Assembly (NCBI GenBank): GCA_903813345.2
Contig: CAIIXF020000006.1
Span: forward strand, 8,112,989 to 8,176,988
Source: Owenia fusiformis
Taxonomy: Eukaryota > Annelida > Polychaeta > Sabellida > Oweniidae
Reading direction: 5' to 3'
DNA length: 64,000 nucleotides
Under the pieces are notes generated by a model, which made no database searches, was not told the DNA's origin, and saw only the letters and a list, made by a program, of their open reading frames with translations. Within the stretch, counting starts at the first letter, position 1. Every line of letters begins with the position of its first letter. Below are positions 52,361-62,817 of this stretch, piece by piece. A program made the translations under genes and the position numbers.

Positions 52361-55216
52361 ATGGGGAGCATGAAATTGATCATTGTAGTATTGGTGGTTG
52401 CTATGGTGATTTGTGATGCCATCCCTGCCCCAGGAAGGGGAGGGGGTAGACGTGGAAGGGGCCGAGGAAGACAGGGACGTCAACGAAATCGCCAAAATCG
52501 TCGTGATATTGTTCGAGAGAACTGTGCTGGAGAAGATGATGTTGATAAGGTCTTCAAAATTGATTGCAACTGGTGCACCTGTTCAAACCGCCCTGGACTG
52601 GCTGCATGTACTATGATGTTATGCCCAAAACCAGGACGACGTCCCCCAGTAAAAGCCTGTGGAAATCACACAGTTGGTGAGGCATACTTTGACGGCTGCA
52701 ACACATGTAGTTGCACCCCTGTTGGACCCCTATGTACAATGAGGGAATGCCTGGATGATGCTCTCATCGATGATGAATCTCAAATCCCTGATCCAGATGT
52801 GGAAGAAGATCGCGAAAAGCGTTCAATTAGTGATGAGACCATTGAGCTCATAAGAGACATGGAAGAAGTTGAAATCTCAGAATCCAAACGTCAAAAACGA
52901 TGGACTAGTCCCTTTCCAAGAAAACATTGTCATGGACGCAAAGAAGAATGGCGGATGTCCTGTAACACATGCTGGTGTACACAACAAGGGTTCCCAATAT
53001 GCACCATGAGATACTGCAATGATGACTTCCCTTTCAGGAACAAGCGCTCTACAGTTTATTCGCATGAACATCAAGTGAAATTAGATTTACAAACCAGACT
53101 AGAGCTCTTGATGATTTGTGGCCCCGACAGGGAAATAGGTAAGAAAACAATGACATCTTAGTTTGTTGGTGTCTCAAACATTTAGCATACACCATTCTAA
53201 ACATTATCTCTTTTTAGTGCTTATTCTCTACAATCCATCAATTTTTGGAGTTTTCAACCAAACAATGAACACTTCATAAATTAATTTTACTCTTTTAAAA
53301 CCTGAATATACCTCTCTAATATAAACACCTCTCAATGTGAACACTTTTTCTCAGGCCATTGGTTTTCTCCCATTGACTCACACATTTAGAAACCTTGAAA
53401 TGTTTACACTAATCTGTACACTTTTAGCTGGCCAAAAATAAAGGCATACAGATTAGACAGGTTTCACTGTATTTAATAAAACCCTCTGTCCCTTTAACAG
53501 TGTCTAATTTCTACATGTACATATACATATGTATACAAGAACACAAATGTGTACAATATGTCCCCACCTATGGGTGATCCCATGAAATGGTTATCCTGAA
53601 AATGAGTAGACAAGACTTTACTGACACAATTTGAGGACGGAAAGTCCAAAATGGCCGCCTTAAAATTTACCCAGAATCCCCAAAAATTAGCTAGTTCTAG
53701 ATTTTCATACTAAGAACCACCCCTGAAAATTTGAAATTGATCCGTCAAACAGTTAAACAAGACTTTACAGACAAGATTTTAGGATGGAAAATCCAAAATG
53801 GCTGCCTTGACATTTACCCAGAATGTCAAAAAACTAATCAGTTCTAGATTTTCATACTAAGAATCATCCCTGAAAATTTGAAATTGATCTACCAAACGGT
53901 TCACCTGAAAACGCGTAGACAAGACTTTACAGACAAGATTTAAGGACAGAAAATCCAAAATGGCTGCCTTGACATTTACCCAGAATGCCAAAAAACTAAT
54001 CAGATCTAGGTTTTCATACTAAGAATCATCCCTGAAAATTTGAAATTGATCTAACAAACGGTTCACCTGGAAATGCGTAGACAAGACTTTACAGACAAGA
54101 TTTTAGGACGGAAAATCCAAAATGGCTGCCTTGACATTTACCCAGAACGCCAAAAAAACTAATCAGATCTAGATTTTCATACTAAGAATCATCCCTGAAA
54201 ATTTGAAATTGATCTACCAAACGGTTCACCTGGAAATGCGTAGACAAGACTTTACAGACAAGATTTTAGGACGGAAAATCCAAAATGGCTGCCTTGACAT
54301 TTACCCAGAACGCCAAAAAACTAATCAGATCTAGATTTTCATACTAAGATTCATCCCTGAAAATTTGAAATCGATCTACCAAACGGTTCACCTGAAAACG
54401 TGTAGACAAGACTTTACAGACAAGATTTTAGGACGGAAAAAACCAAAATGGCCGACAATAAAAAAGTGATTACGAGTTTTTGCTGATTTCCTTTTACAAA
54501 ATTATCACATATAACTACTGTTAACAATAACATAGGCTTTTTCAACAAAGTACACCTGGAATTATTTATAAAGCTACTAAATAGTTAAAGTATGAAAACT
54601 CAAAAACACCATTCAATATGATACAAAGTATTATCGCGCGCTAACTTTTCTTCAGACATTCAAAATGGCTGACATGACTGGGCTAACAGGTCCAAAACCT
54701 AATCAGATGTAGAATGAAGTGAGCTGAACAAGATGTTAAAGTTTTAAAAGCAACTGTGAAGCCGTTTTTCTTAAAGTTTGCAGACAAGGATTTTAGCATT
54801 TGACCTCAAAATGGCCGACAGGAAGTAGCTATCGAGTTAATTTTTTTTCATCCACATCTGTATGCACTCACAAGTTATTCCTGAAAATTTGAAGGTGATA
54901 GCTGTAGCGGTTTTGGAGAAAACTGCCGGACGTACGGACGGACAGACAGACAACCAGACAGACAGACAGACAGACGGACGGACGGACGCGCCTAGGACGA
55001 CAATATGGCCCCACACTATGTGGTGGGGACATAATAATAAACGTTTTCCTGAATGTCCTGACAAATAATATGTACATGTTTTTTCCTACAGGGGATAGCT
55101 GGAATGATGGCTGCAATCTGTGTGGATGTACAGCATATGGACCCATATGTACCATGAGATATTGCCTGAGCCCGCAATTACAAACTGAGAACAATTTTGA
55201 AAACTTCGAAATCTAG
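52361..55216 (+). CDS. Secreted pacifastin-type serine protease inhibitor precursor, four domains, 300 aa
   Basis: Exons join(52361-53138, 55092-55216), phase-1 intron (gtaaga...cctacag). Residues 1-~22 are a signal peptide (KLIIVVLVVAMVICDA), followed by an Arg/Gly-rich segment (~26-49). Four pacifastin domains with the C..CNxCxCxxxG..CTxxxC pattern: 55-88, 100-130, 190-219 and 253-284. The fourth (C253, then CNLCGC, CTMRYC) is split by the intron. Dibasic sites REKR (151-154), KRQKR (176-180) and NKR (227-229) between domains suggest proprotein-convertase cleavage into single inhibitors. Pacifastins are best known from arthropods, where they inhibit trypsin/chymotrypsin-like proteases in haemolymph; the role here is inferred. 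The first domain has 13 residues between its first two Cys, one or more above the usual 9-12. Confidence 0.92.
53139..53557. other. Pacifastin intron, 5' part, dispersed-repeat copy
   Basis: 53250-53480 is a copy of the repeat with 'gtgaacac' and 'aacacctct' phrases, ending 'gacaggtttcactgtattt'. A relative is at 31376-31512. Confidence 0.5.
53558..55036. mobile_element. Pearl-like element 4 with different termini, ~162-bp core repeats
   Basis: Left end 'tatgtccccacct' (53558) and right end 'tggtggggacataataat' (ending ~55036) are inverted. Five tandem cores contain 'ccaaaatggctgcc', 'tcatactaagaatcatccct' and 'gcgtagacaagactttacag', spaced about 148-163 bp (near 53648, 53796, 53957, 54118, 54281). 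A (ggac/agac)n microsatellite at ~54933-54987 closes the array. It fills most of the pacifastin intron. Same architecture as the other elements but unrelated ends. Confidence 0.75.
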
Positions 55217-55336
55217 TCAGCTGACAGTGGAAATCACTGCGCATTAGGGTAGCACTGCAGAAAATAACAATTGTCGAAGAGGGTGAAATTACCTGCAGCA
55301 CAGAAATTAAGTATCAAGTAAATTAAATGATGGTAG

Positions 55337-55342
55337 AATAAA
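55337..55342 (+). terminator. Polyadenylation signal of pacifastin gene
   Basis: AATAAA about 120 bases after the stop codon at 55214-55216. Confidence 0.65.
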
Positions 55343-55804
55343 TCTAACATTATGCTTGGATACTTACATGTACATTCACAGTATTTGAGTACTCAAAACA
55401 TGTATGAAACATTTCTAGCCATAAATTGAAACATAACCAGTGATATCGTTATAATTTGACACCTACAAATGTAAATTAGTATTTTTGGGGTCGAGGTAGA
55501 GGGCAGAAGTCTCTTACAGTCTCTTACAGTTTTCTTTTTTGAAAAAACTCAAACATATATAGTCCTGGAATTATATTGATATATTATTACCACCTTGCCG
55601 GGACAGTTCTAGGGGTTTTAGTGCAAGTTTAGAAGGCATTCATTTTACAATATCCACCTGAGCAATATGTGACATCATTGGGGCAGTCAATACTGTCAAG
55701 AATGCAATCAATGACCAGCAATTTTCCCAGGGAAATTAAATATGGTTCAGTGCGTCAACTTTTCTTGCTGTTTCAGTCCTGGTCATTAACGGTGGTAATA
55801 ATAC

Positions 55805-55876
55805 TAATAACGTCATTTCTGCGGGCAATATAGTGCTAGTGCTATAGCACTATATTGCCCTTAGAAATGACGTTAT
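55805..55876. repeat. Near-perfect 72-bp palindrome
   Basis: Arms 55805-55838 and 55843-55876 ('taataacgtcatttct', 'ggcaatatagtgcta') are inverted around a 4-base centre. An outer pair 'tattattaccacc' (~55579) and 'ggtggtaataata' (~55790) is also inverted. Confidence 0.8.
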
Positions 55877-57063
55877 TGTACTATTAACCTCAGATCGCTT
55901 GACAGAGTGATATTGAGAGAGAGTTTACATCTCACATTTTTCTGAGACAAAGATTTTAGTTACAATTTACAGTTTATATGTACAATGTATGTATTATCTT
56001 ATTGTCTATATGACATATTTTACATTTTTATAAAATAAAAATCATTTTTACTTTTGTAAAATCTATTTTGTTGTTGAATGATGATAATCAAGCACAATAA
56101 TACATTTCTACATTATTCAAGTGTGGATTCAATCATTATTTGTGGCCTGTTGTATTATTTTTTGCTATATACATGTAATCTTGAAATAAATTACTTGTTT
56201 TAGATGAGATTTTTAGAACGAGATTTTAAGAAAATCGCAAAACAATCAAAGATTTTAGTCTATTTAATGACATATCTGAATTCTCTTTTCAATTATTTTT
56301 TACAATTATTTCATTGTTTAGAATTTCAAAGAGAAATCCTGAGAATACGGCTGAGAATAATCCAGCTCCCCCGAATCAAATTAGCAATCCATGAATACTA
56401 TGCCTTCATATTTCATATTCATCGACAGGCTCGCCTGGTGGACTCCATTGAAATCCTTCTGTTGCACTGCATTGTTGAATGCTTGAAATAATACGCCTGC
56501 ATTTTAGTTGAACATTTCGAACATTATACTGACCACTACCAGAACCTTTGACACCGGACATGTTTGCGAAATAAAACTCAAAGAATAAAAAAATACAGAA
56601 GTATATGTATGTTTAAGTAACCAGTTTATGTAACCATTTTGGCAAAATTTCAAATTTGGCAAATATTGGCCATAAATGGAGAACTGGCAACATTGTTAAA
56701 AGACCAAAATTGCATTCAAAGCCAAATGTACAAGGGTTTGACAAAGAGTACTAGTGTCAGTTTTCTTCATAACAGTAATGCTATAACCATTACTACTATT
56801 GCCATCTATTTATCTATCTAAAAAGCAAGTTCTCTATTTGACACACTATCCTATCCAATATAAGTGGTGTGGATGACTTAATCCAATATCTAATTATAAT
56901 TCTAAAAATCCCAGATTACTATGTATGTGATTGTGATAAGTCAATTGTTAATATGATGTAACTACATGTACTGTTAATGTGATGTAACTACAGTACTGTT
57001 AATGTGATGTAACTACTGTTATCTCTCAATTTGAATTATTTCATGGCTGTAACTGACCGACTG
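55877..57063. other. Intergenic or intronic, one doubtful ORF
   Basis: Apart from the minus-strand 51-codon frame, nothing is supported. The plus-strand frames at 56204-56491 and 56639-56821 show no domain. Confidence 0.4.
56406..56561 (-). CDS. Unrecognised 51-codon open frame (doubtful)
   Basis: Starts ATG at 56561 (minus strand), begins MSGVKGSGSGQYNVRNVQLK, and ends GEPVDEYEI before a TGA. Base composition is more coding-like than the flanks. No upstream or downstream exon with convincing splice sites was found and no family is recognised. It may be a coding exon of an unknown gene, a retrocopy fragment or chance. Confidence 0.2.
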   Translation of the reverse strand: MSGVKGSGSGQYNVRNVQLKCRRIISSIQQCSATEGFQWSPPGEPVDEYEI

Positions 57064-57934
57064 ACTCTAATTTTATCTACTTTAGGGGGTATTTATTTGA
57101 ATTTTTTAATCTATTTTTAGGGGTATTTATTTTGATTTTTAGATACTTTTTTAAAATAAACCAAACTTTTCTTTGTATACTGTGATATTGAGAGATCAAT
57201 CTTATGGTGTATATGTCATTTTGTTCCAACAAGGTTCAAAAAGATATTTTATTTCATTCTCAAAAATTGGTAGAAAAGGATAAAAAACAATTGCACTTAA
57301 AAACAAAAATTGTTTGCTTTATCCCTAATGGGTTGTTCCTTTATCCCTAATGGGTTGTTCCTTTATCCCAAATGGGTTGTTCACTGGGATAATAATCCAG
57401 GCCTATTAATTCACCTGAAGAAACTTCTTGACGTCTTATTAATTTCTGAAGATTCCACTGTATATAAGCACATTAGTAGCTCGTGAAATTTCATATAAGC
57501 GCTACAGAGCATCAAAGCACACACAAATATATATATACCATATATATAGCAGAGGGTGAGTCTAATTTTGTTTTTTAGTTGGTCAAATTGTTTTTAAAAT
57601 GGAGTTATATAAAATAATTTGTATAATTATTTCTCTTTTATCCTCAGAATGGGACTGTTAAACATAAAAAATAAATAAAATAAAAACCTTGTGCAAGATA
57701 ATTATAATTTGAAAATAAGTGGATAAGCCTAACTATCTAAATAAATTAAATAATTGGAATTAAACACTGAAGATAATTTTTTGGTAATTGTTTTGGTTAT
57801 TATATTTTTATCTATTTTGTTTTTGTTAAAAAGTTTGGTTCATTTTAAAAAAAGTATCTAAAAATCAAAATAAATACCCCTAAAAATAGATAAAAAATTC
57901 AAATAAATACCCCCTAAAATAATAAAATTAGAGT
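57064..57934. mobile_element. 871-bp inverted-repeat element
   Basis: Arms of ~106-109 bp: 57064-57172 ('actctaattttatctacttt', 'taggggtatttatttt') and 57829-57934 inverted ('aaaataaatacccctaaaaa', 'taaaattagagt'). The interior has three ~22-bp tandem units 'tttatccctaatgggttgtt' near 57317-57385 and a TATA-like 'gtatataagca' near 57461. No ORF. Confidence 0.65.
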
Positions 57935-58993
57935 ATACCTTTTATTTCATTAATAAGATAATTATCATAAATGAAAGAAAATGATGTTTTCTTTTTGGCG
58001 TGTAATTTATATTTAATATTAATCTAAGTCTTAAAAGTACAATAAAGAAACATGTTCTTTAATGTGTGGGCTCAATCAAGCACCATACTGATCTGATCTT
58101 TTTGCTACAAATAAGATCTAAAAATAGCTTTCACCCATGAAGACAAATCACCATTTTCTCTTGATGCTAAATCAGTTTTTCTTCACCTTACTTATTTGTA
58201 TTATGATACTTCTAATTTTCTATTTTTCTGAAAATCAATTTACAATATACCTACAGCCTACACCGCATGTTTCTTTGACAGACTAAATAACATGTCAATC
58301 TAAGGACTTGATCAGTGTAAAATTGTTGCTTCGAATAACATCTGTAATTTTTCAAATAGGCCCCTTGTGTCTGTTTACCTTTATTATTTGAATATCTTAA
58401 AAGACTTATTTATCCCACTTCAGGAACAATTGTAAAATTGATTTCTGCATATCCTGCCAAAATTGCATTGATCAATGCATTTTCAAAAAAGTTATATCGA
58501 AATAAAAAAAATCTGGACTATTTTGGCCAACCCTGTATATTTTTCAAATTAATTTGTTACAATTCAAACTATCATCATTAAATGTATCATTTTTTTCACA
58601 CTAGATTTTTTTGTAAATTTATATATGCTCATAGTGCAGTTAGGGCAGCTTATATAGAAAACACACAAAACCTAGACCCATTTTCAAAAGTCAATTAGAA
58701 CAAAATAATTACAATTTTCATCACAAGAAGTTTGGGCGAAACTTTTTTCTTGAAAGTTACAAAATAGCAGATGAAATCATTGAAAATCATAAAATTGTTT
58801 TTTTCTCACTAATTCATACACAGCATAACTCTTTCTGAAAAGTTGAAAACAAATAATAATCATTGTCATCGTATTGAGTATGGTTACCTTGAGTATTAGG
58901 TGATGACTGGCTGTATGATAGGTATCTGATGCATATGTAGAATTCTCTATATTATTAGTATCAACTGGTTTATAGAAAATTCTACCATACTAA
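57935..58993. other. Intronic or intergenic with one transposon-end fragment
   Basis: 58430-58545 ends 'ttggccaaccctgtatattt' and resembles the element at 31170 in reverse. The rest is AT-rich without features. Confidence 0.45.
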
Positions 58994-59844
58994 CACCCTA
59001 TGCAGACAGAGCCTGTGGGAAATATTGGGTGCGGCGCAAATGAGCGGAGGGTGCGGAGCTAACGGTCATTTTTGAATTTAAAATTGGGATATTTCTGAAA
59101 CTAAGCCGTTTTGGGACTTCAAATATACCAAGATATGTGTATTTGACACCAAATATCAATAAAATTGTGAAAATAGTAGTGCAATTCATTTTATAGCGAC
59201 GCAGTATGCCTTAAACATTTCCCAGACCTATATATTTTGAGACTATCCTTTTAATACTGCGTCCCCAGCATTCATAAAAAATGGTGTTCAAGATACACTA
59301 CCCATGCAAATTATTTTTGCATCTTGGAAGCCAGGCAGTATCTGTGTGATTTTATAAAAATTCGGAAATGTTCTTCAGATATGAGCCCCCTCTAAATATT
59401 GGGTGCGGAGGTACGTTTATGGAGCTGCTCCGCACCCAATATTTAGAGGGGGCTCATATTTGAAAAACATTTCCGAATTTTTATAAAATCACACAGATAC
59501 TGCCTGGCTTCCAAGATGCAAAAATAATTTGTATAGATAGTGTACCTTGAACACCATTTTTTATGAATGCTGGGGACTCAGTATTAAAAGGATAATTTCA
59601 AAATATATAGGTCTGGGAAAGGTTTAAGGCACACTGCGTCGCTATTGAATGAATTGTGCTACTATTTTCACAATTGTATTGATATTTGGTGTCAAATACA
59701 CATATCTTGGTATATTTGAAGTCCCAAAACGGCTTAGTTTCAGAAATATCCCAAATTTAAATTCAAAAATGACCGTTAGCTCCGCACCCTCCGCTCATTT
59801 GCTCCGCACCCAATATTTCCCACAGGCTCTGTCTGCATAGGGTG
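58994..59844. mobile_element. Foldback transposon, 851 bp, two 416-bp arms
   Basis: Left arm 58994-59409 and right arm 59429-59844 are nearly exact inverted copies of equal length, separated by a 19-base centre. Ends are 'caccctatgcagacagagcc' and its complement. A 5-bp target duplication 'actaa' lies at 58989-58993 and 59845-59849. The 63-codon frames found in both arms (58998-59189 minus, 59649-59840 plus) are the same sequence in mirror orientation and probably not genes. Confidence 0.9.
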
Positions 59845-59849
59845 ACTAA

Positions 59850-60330
59850 GCTCACTTATTTATTTATTTAATCTGTAAAAAGTATTAACAAAAATTACAT
59901 CATGATTAATACTAGGACACCAAAAGGCAAATAATGGTATTATTCAAGAGTAGAAAAAAGTATACATTAAAAAGTGAAATATATGTTTACATATAACTGC
60001 CCTAATCGTTGACACTATGTACGTACATGCAATATATGTGATATAAGTGATGATGTGCCTAGTTAGAATGATTTATCATATTATCATTAATATTTTGAAA
60101 GAATTTTAGATTTATATGATTTCTTGAAAAGGACATGTTAGATTGTTTAATTTTGTCATCAACAGTGGACCAAAGAAAATTAAGGTCCATGGGTATCCAA
60201 TTTGTCTGAGGTATCTATCTGAAAGTTTTCCTTAGAAAGGTTTGCTTAGAAATGAGTTATATCATTGTTATTATTGGAACAATGGTACATAAAAATACTT
60301 GTGTTGAGTAAAATTCTATCTTTGTTACAG
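59850..60330. other. Upstream region of third GPCR gene
   Basis: AT-rich, ending in a strong 3' splice site 'tctatctttgttacag' at 60330, so the 5' UTR of the next gene probably contains an intron and its promoter lies further left. Confidence 0.55.
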
Positions 60331-60400
60331 ACAAATAAACAGGCTTGACTTCGAAATTAGAATCCAAAAAGTTTGAAGAAGCTGTAACCAACATTTAAGC

Positions 60401-61555
60401 ATGATGAATGGAACGCTTGGACCAACAATTGAAGCCAACCACACACGCATGTATAACAACACCACAAGCACAACAGCTGATGAAATTCAAGGTATGCTTG
60501 GACCAACAATTGAGGCCAACCATACACACATGTATAACAACACCACAAGCACAACAGCTGATGAAATTCAAGGTATGCTTGGACCAACAATTGAGGCCAA
60601 CCATACACACATGTATAACAACACCAAGAGCGCAACAGCTGACGAAATTCAAGAACTATGGGTACACTTCATAATTGCCATTTTCCTCATCTCTTTTATC
60701 ACTGTGGGGAACAGCCTAATCCTCTGGACAGTTTACAAAATAGAGTCAATTCGTTCAGTTACAAGTCTTTTCATCGTGAATCTTTCACTGGTTGACTTTT
60801 TAACTGGTGCCATTGTGTTGCCAATAACAATGACTATTAACTACATTATACCTCTTTTTACAGGCAATTATGTACAAAACAAGTACTACTGCATCGTGAA
60901 AGCATTTTTGTTGACATTATTTTTGTTATCGTCAGTGTTTGGGTTGATAGGTATTGCCATAGAGCGTTACATAGCTATAGTGTTTCCACTGCGTTACGTT
61001 AGCCTGATGACCGCAAAAAATGCAAAGATCATTATTGTAAGCATATGGGTGTATGTACTGTCAATGATGCTTGTAATATTCATAAATGATTTAAATGTGT
61101 ATGAAACTGGGCAACAATGTATAAATGATAATGTCATCGAGCAATCTTACTACTTGTTTATCAAACTGAACATTTTTGTCCCAATTCTTATAATTTTTGT
61201 TGTTTATTCGAAGATCACTTGGGTTGCATACAAGCATCGAGCCCAGATAATAAATGAATTAGCCAGCATTGACAATGCTAAAGCTGTCGCATACAAAAAT
61301 GAGCACTCGATTATGAAAGCCACTATCATTGTCAATGTTGTTTTTATGATTATGTATGGACAATTTCTGTATATATCATCACTTAAGCTGAGCACTGAAT
61401 GGTACGAGACATTGAGGTATCACTCAGGTGAAATCTTGACATTAAATAGTGGAGTGAACCCCTGGATTTATGCACTCCGTGACAGAAAATTTAAGAATGC
61501 CCTGCTGGCTGCTCTCAAGCTGAAACGAAATGGGGCTTCGATAGAATATAATTAA
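60401..61555 (+). CDS. Class A GPCR 3 with tandem-repeat glycosylated N-terminus, 384 aa
   Basis: Coding region uninterrupted; the ATG lies 71 bases after a good acceptor at 60330. Residues 4-84 are three near-identical 27-residue repeats, each with NHT and NNT glycosylation sequons, giving an 84-residue ectodomain. TM1-TM7 follow: GN (N104), LVDF (D132), C164 before TM3, ERY (188-190) in place of DRY, and NPWIYALR (N353) in TM7. TM6 reads TIIVNVVFMIMYGQFLYI and lacks the usual CWxP motif. Helix 8 is basic and the tail is short. TM7 and helix 8 are similar to those of the two other GPCRs in the window, suggesting one expanded receptor family. Ligand unknown. Lies to the right of the first recognised C2CD5 exon, presumably in the C2CD5 5' intron. 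Confidence 0.92.
   Translation: MMNGTLGPTIEANHTRMYNNTTSTTADEIQGMLGPTIEANHTHMYNNTTSTTADEIQGMLGPTIEANHTHMYNNTKSATADEIQELWVHFIIAIFLISFITVGNSLILWTVYKIESIRSVTSLFIVNLSLVDFLTGAIVLPITMTINYIIPLFTGNYVQNKYYCIVKAFLLTLFLLSSVFGLIGIAIERYIAIVFPLRYVSLMTAKNAKIIIVSIWVYVLSMMLVIFINDLNVYETGQQCINDNVIEQSYYLFIKLNIFVPILIIFVVYSKITWVAYKHRAQIINELASIDNAKAVAYKNEHSIMKATIIVNVVFMIMYGQFLYISSLKLSTEWYETLRYHSGEILTLNSGVNPWIYALRDRKFKNALLAALKLKRNGASIEYN
60410..60652 (+). repeat. 81-bp coding minisatellite (three units) in GPCR 3 ectodomain
   Basis: Units 60410-60490, 60491-60571 and 60572-60652. The second and third units are almost identical in DNA; the first has a few substitutions. Encodes G(T/M)LGPTIEANHT followed by MYNNT and TADEIQ. 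Confidence 0.97.
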
Positions 61556-61575
61556 GTATGATTTAATATAGGACC

Positions 61576-62102
61576 CTTAAGGTACTGGTAGAACAAAAAT
61601 ATTTTTGAAAAAATTGCTATTCTTGTTATTTTTCTGGTACAAAATAAAGTATGAAGGCATGTGTCTTCTTTTAGTAAACCTGGTAAGAGGTCCAGGCCCG
61701 TAGCCAGGATTTGTTAAGGGGAGTTCACTTTTTGAAAAATTCCAGGGGGGTTCACTTGTGACAATTTTGGTCCAAAAATGTCCAAAATCACTTAAAAAGT
61801 GCTTAGAATGGTGAAAAACTGCATGGCTTTGAAAGATTTTTTGGCCAGGGGGGGGCCTGAGGTCAATGGTAACTCCAAGAAATGCTGATATTTCAAGAAA
61901 ATGGCTGCCTTTTCAATTTTCCAAAGTTCTTTCTTCTCTCAACAACTCTTGCCATTGACTTCTTACCAGACATACTAAAAAAAACAATGTAATGATGCTT
62001 TCCTGACAAAAGCAAGGAAAAACACACATGCCTTCATACTTTATTTCGTACTGGAAAATAACATGTGCAAATATAGCAATTTTTTCAAAAATGTACCTTA
62101 AG
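61576..62102. repeat. Inverted repeat (~93-bp arms) directly after GPCR 3 stop
   Basis: Left arm 61576-61669 and right arm 62011-62102 are inverted copies ('aaataaagtatgaaggcatg' versus 'catgccttcatactttattt'; 'tttgaaaaaattgctat' in both). The AATAAA at 61643-61648 lies in the left arm. The interior includes 'cccgtagccaggattt', a phrase common in transposon debris. Confidence 0.8.
61643..61648 (+). terminator. Polyadenylation signal of GPCR 3
   Basis: AATAAA 88 bases after the stop codon, inside the hairpin-forming repeat. Confidence 0.55.
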
Positions 62103-62817
62103 CCTTGGTTGTGGTGTGAACTGGTGTGTATATTCATTATTTCCTTGATTAAAACCCTAAGTGATATACTAGTGACTGAAATGTCTGCTGAAACTATTTT
62201 GAAAAACACTGTTCTTTGGCTATTTAATTACTTATTTGAAAAATCTATCATCGACCTAAACATTAAATATATCATACCTCTTATCACAGGCAAAGATGAA
62301 CATGTACTATATACAGTATGTATGTAATTGGTCGCTATTTGACGAAAGTGCATGAGAGATCTTTGCTGTAAAATTGATGTAAAGGCAATTTATTCAAGTT
62401 CATATAGAGCACTTGTAGACAACTCAGTGATATGATGTATATTGTACAGTCTAATGCATACATGTATATTTTTTTGTTTGTACTGTAATTGTTCACTTTA
62501 TTGGATTCATTTTGGTGGAAAGTTAAAATTCTCAAGAGACCAATAAATAAATAATCTTAGATTGATTTGAGGAGTACATGCATATCACACTTCATGAATT
62601 TTGTAATAAAGCATGGTTGAATATGACTTTGTGTTTCTTGTTGTGTTTTAGTCATGTAACTGATTTGAAATGTCAATAAAATATTGTAATTACACTATAA
62701 TACACTGAACAGATATTTTGTTTTTCCTGATAAACTAGATATATGTATGCCCTACTTACTGTATATATCTTATCTGTATATATCAGTCCTCACATAATAA
62801 ATACCAAGAAATAGCTA
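62103..62817. other. Intronic or intergenic, nothing firm
   Basis: AT-rich with no supported gene. A peptide resemblance to GPCR 3 near 62265-62295 was rejected. Confidence 0.4.

Noticed and set aside
54837-55194. Cys/Val/Ser/Arg-repetitive minus-strand ORFs in the pacifastin intron
   Set aside because: Translation of the (ggac/agac)n microsatellite and of the antisense of pacifastin exon 2.
60408-60674. Alternative-frame 88-codon ORF over the GPCR 3 N-terminal repeats
   Set aside because: Shadow of the 81-bp repeat in a second frame; it stops before any transmembrane segment.
62190-62310. Peptide resembling part of GPCR 3 (KYIIPLITGK versus NYIIPLFTGN), possible receptor pseudogene
   Set aside because: The match covers about ten residues with no other receptor motifs in order; too short to support homology.
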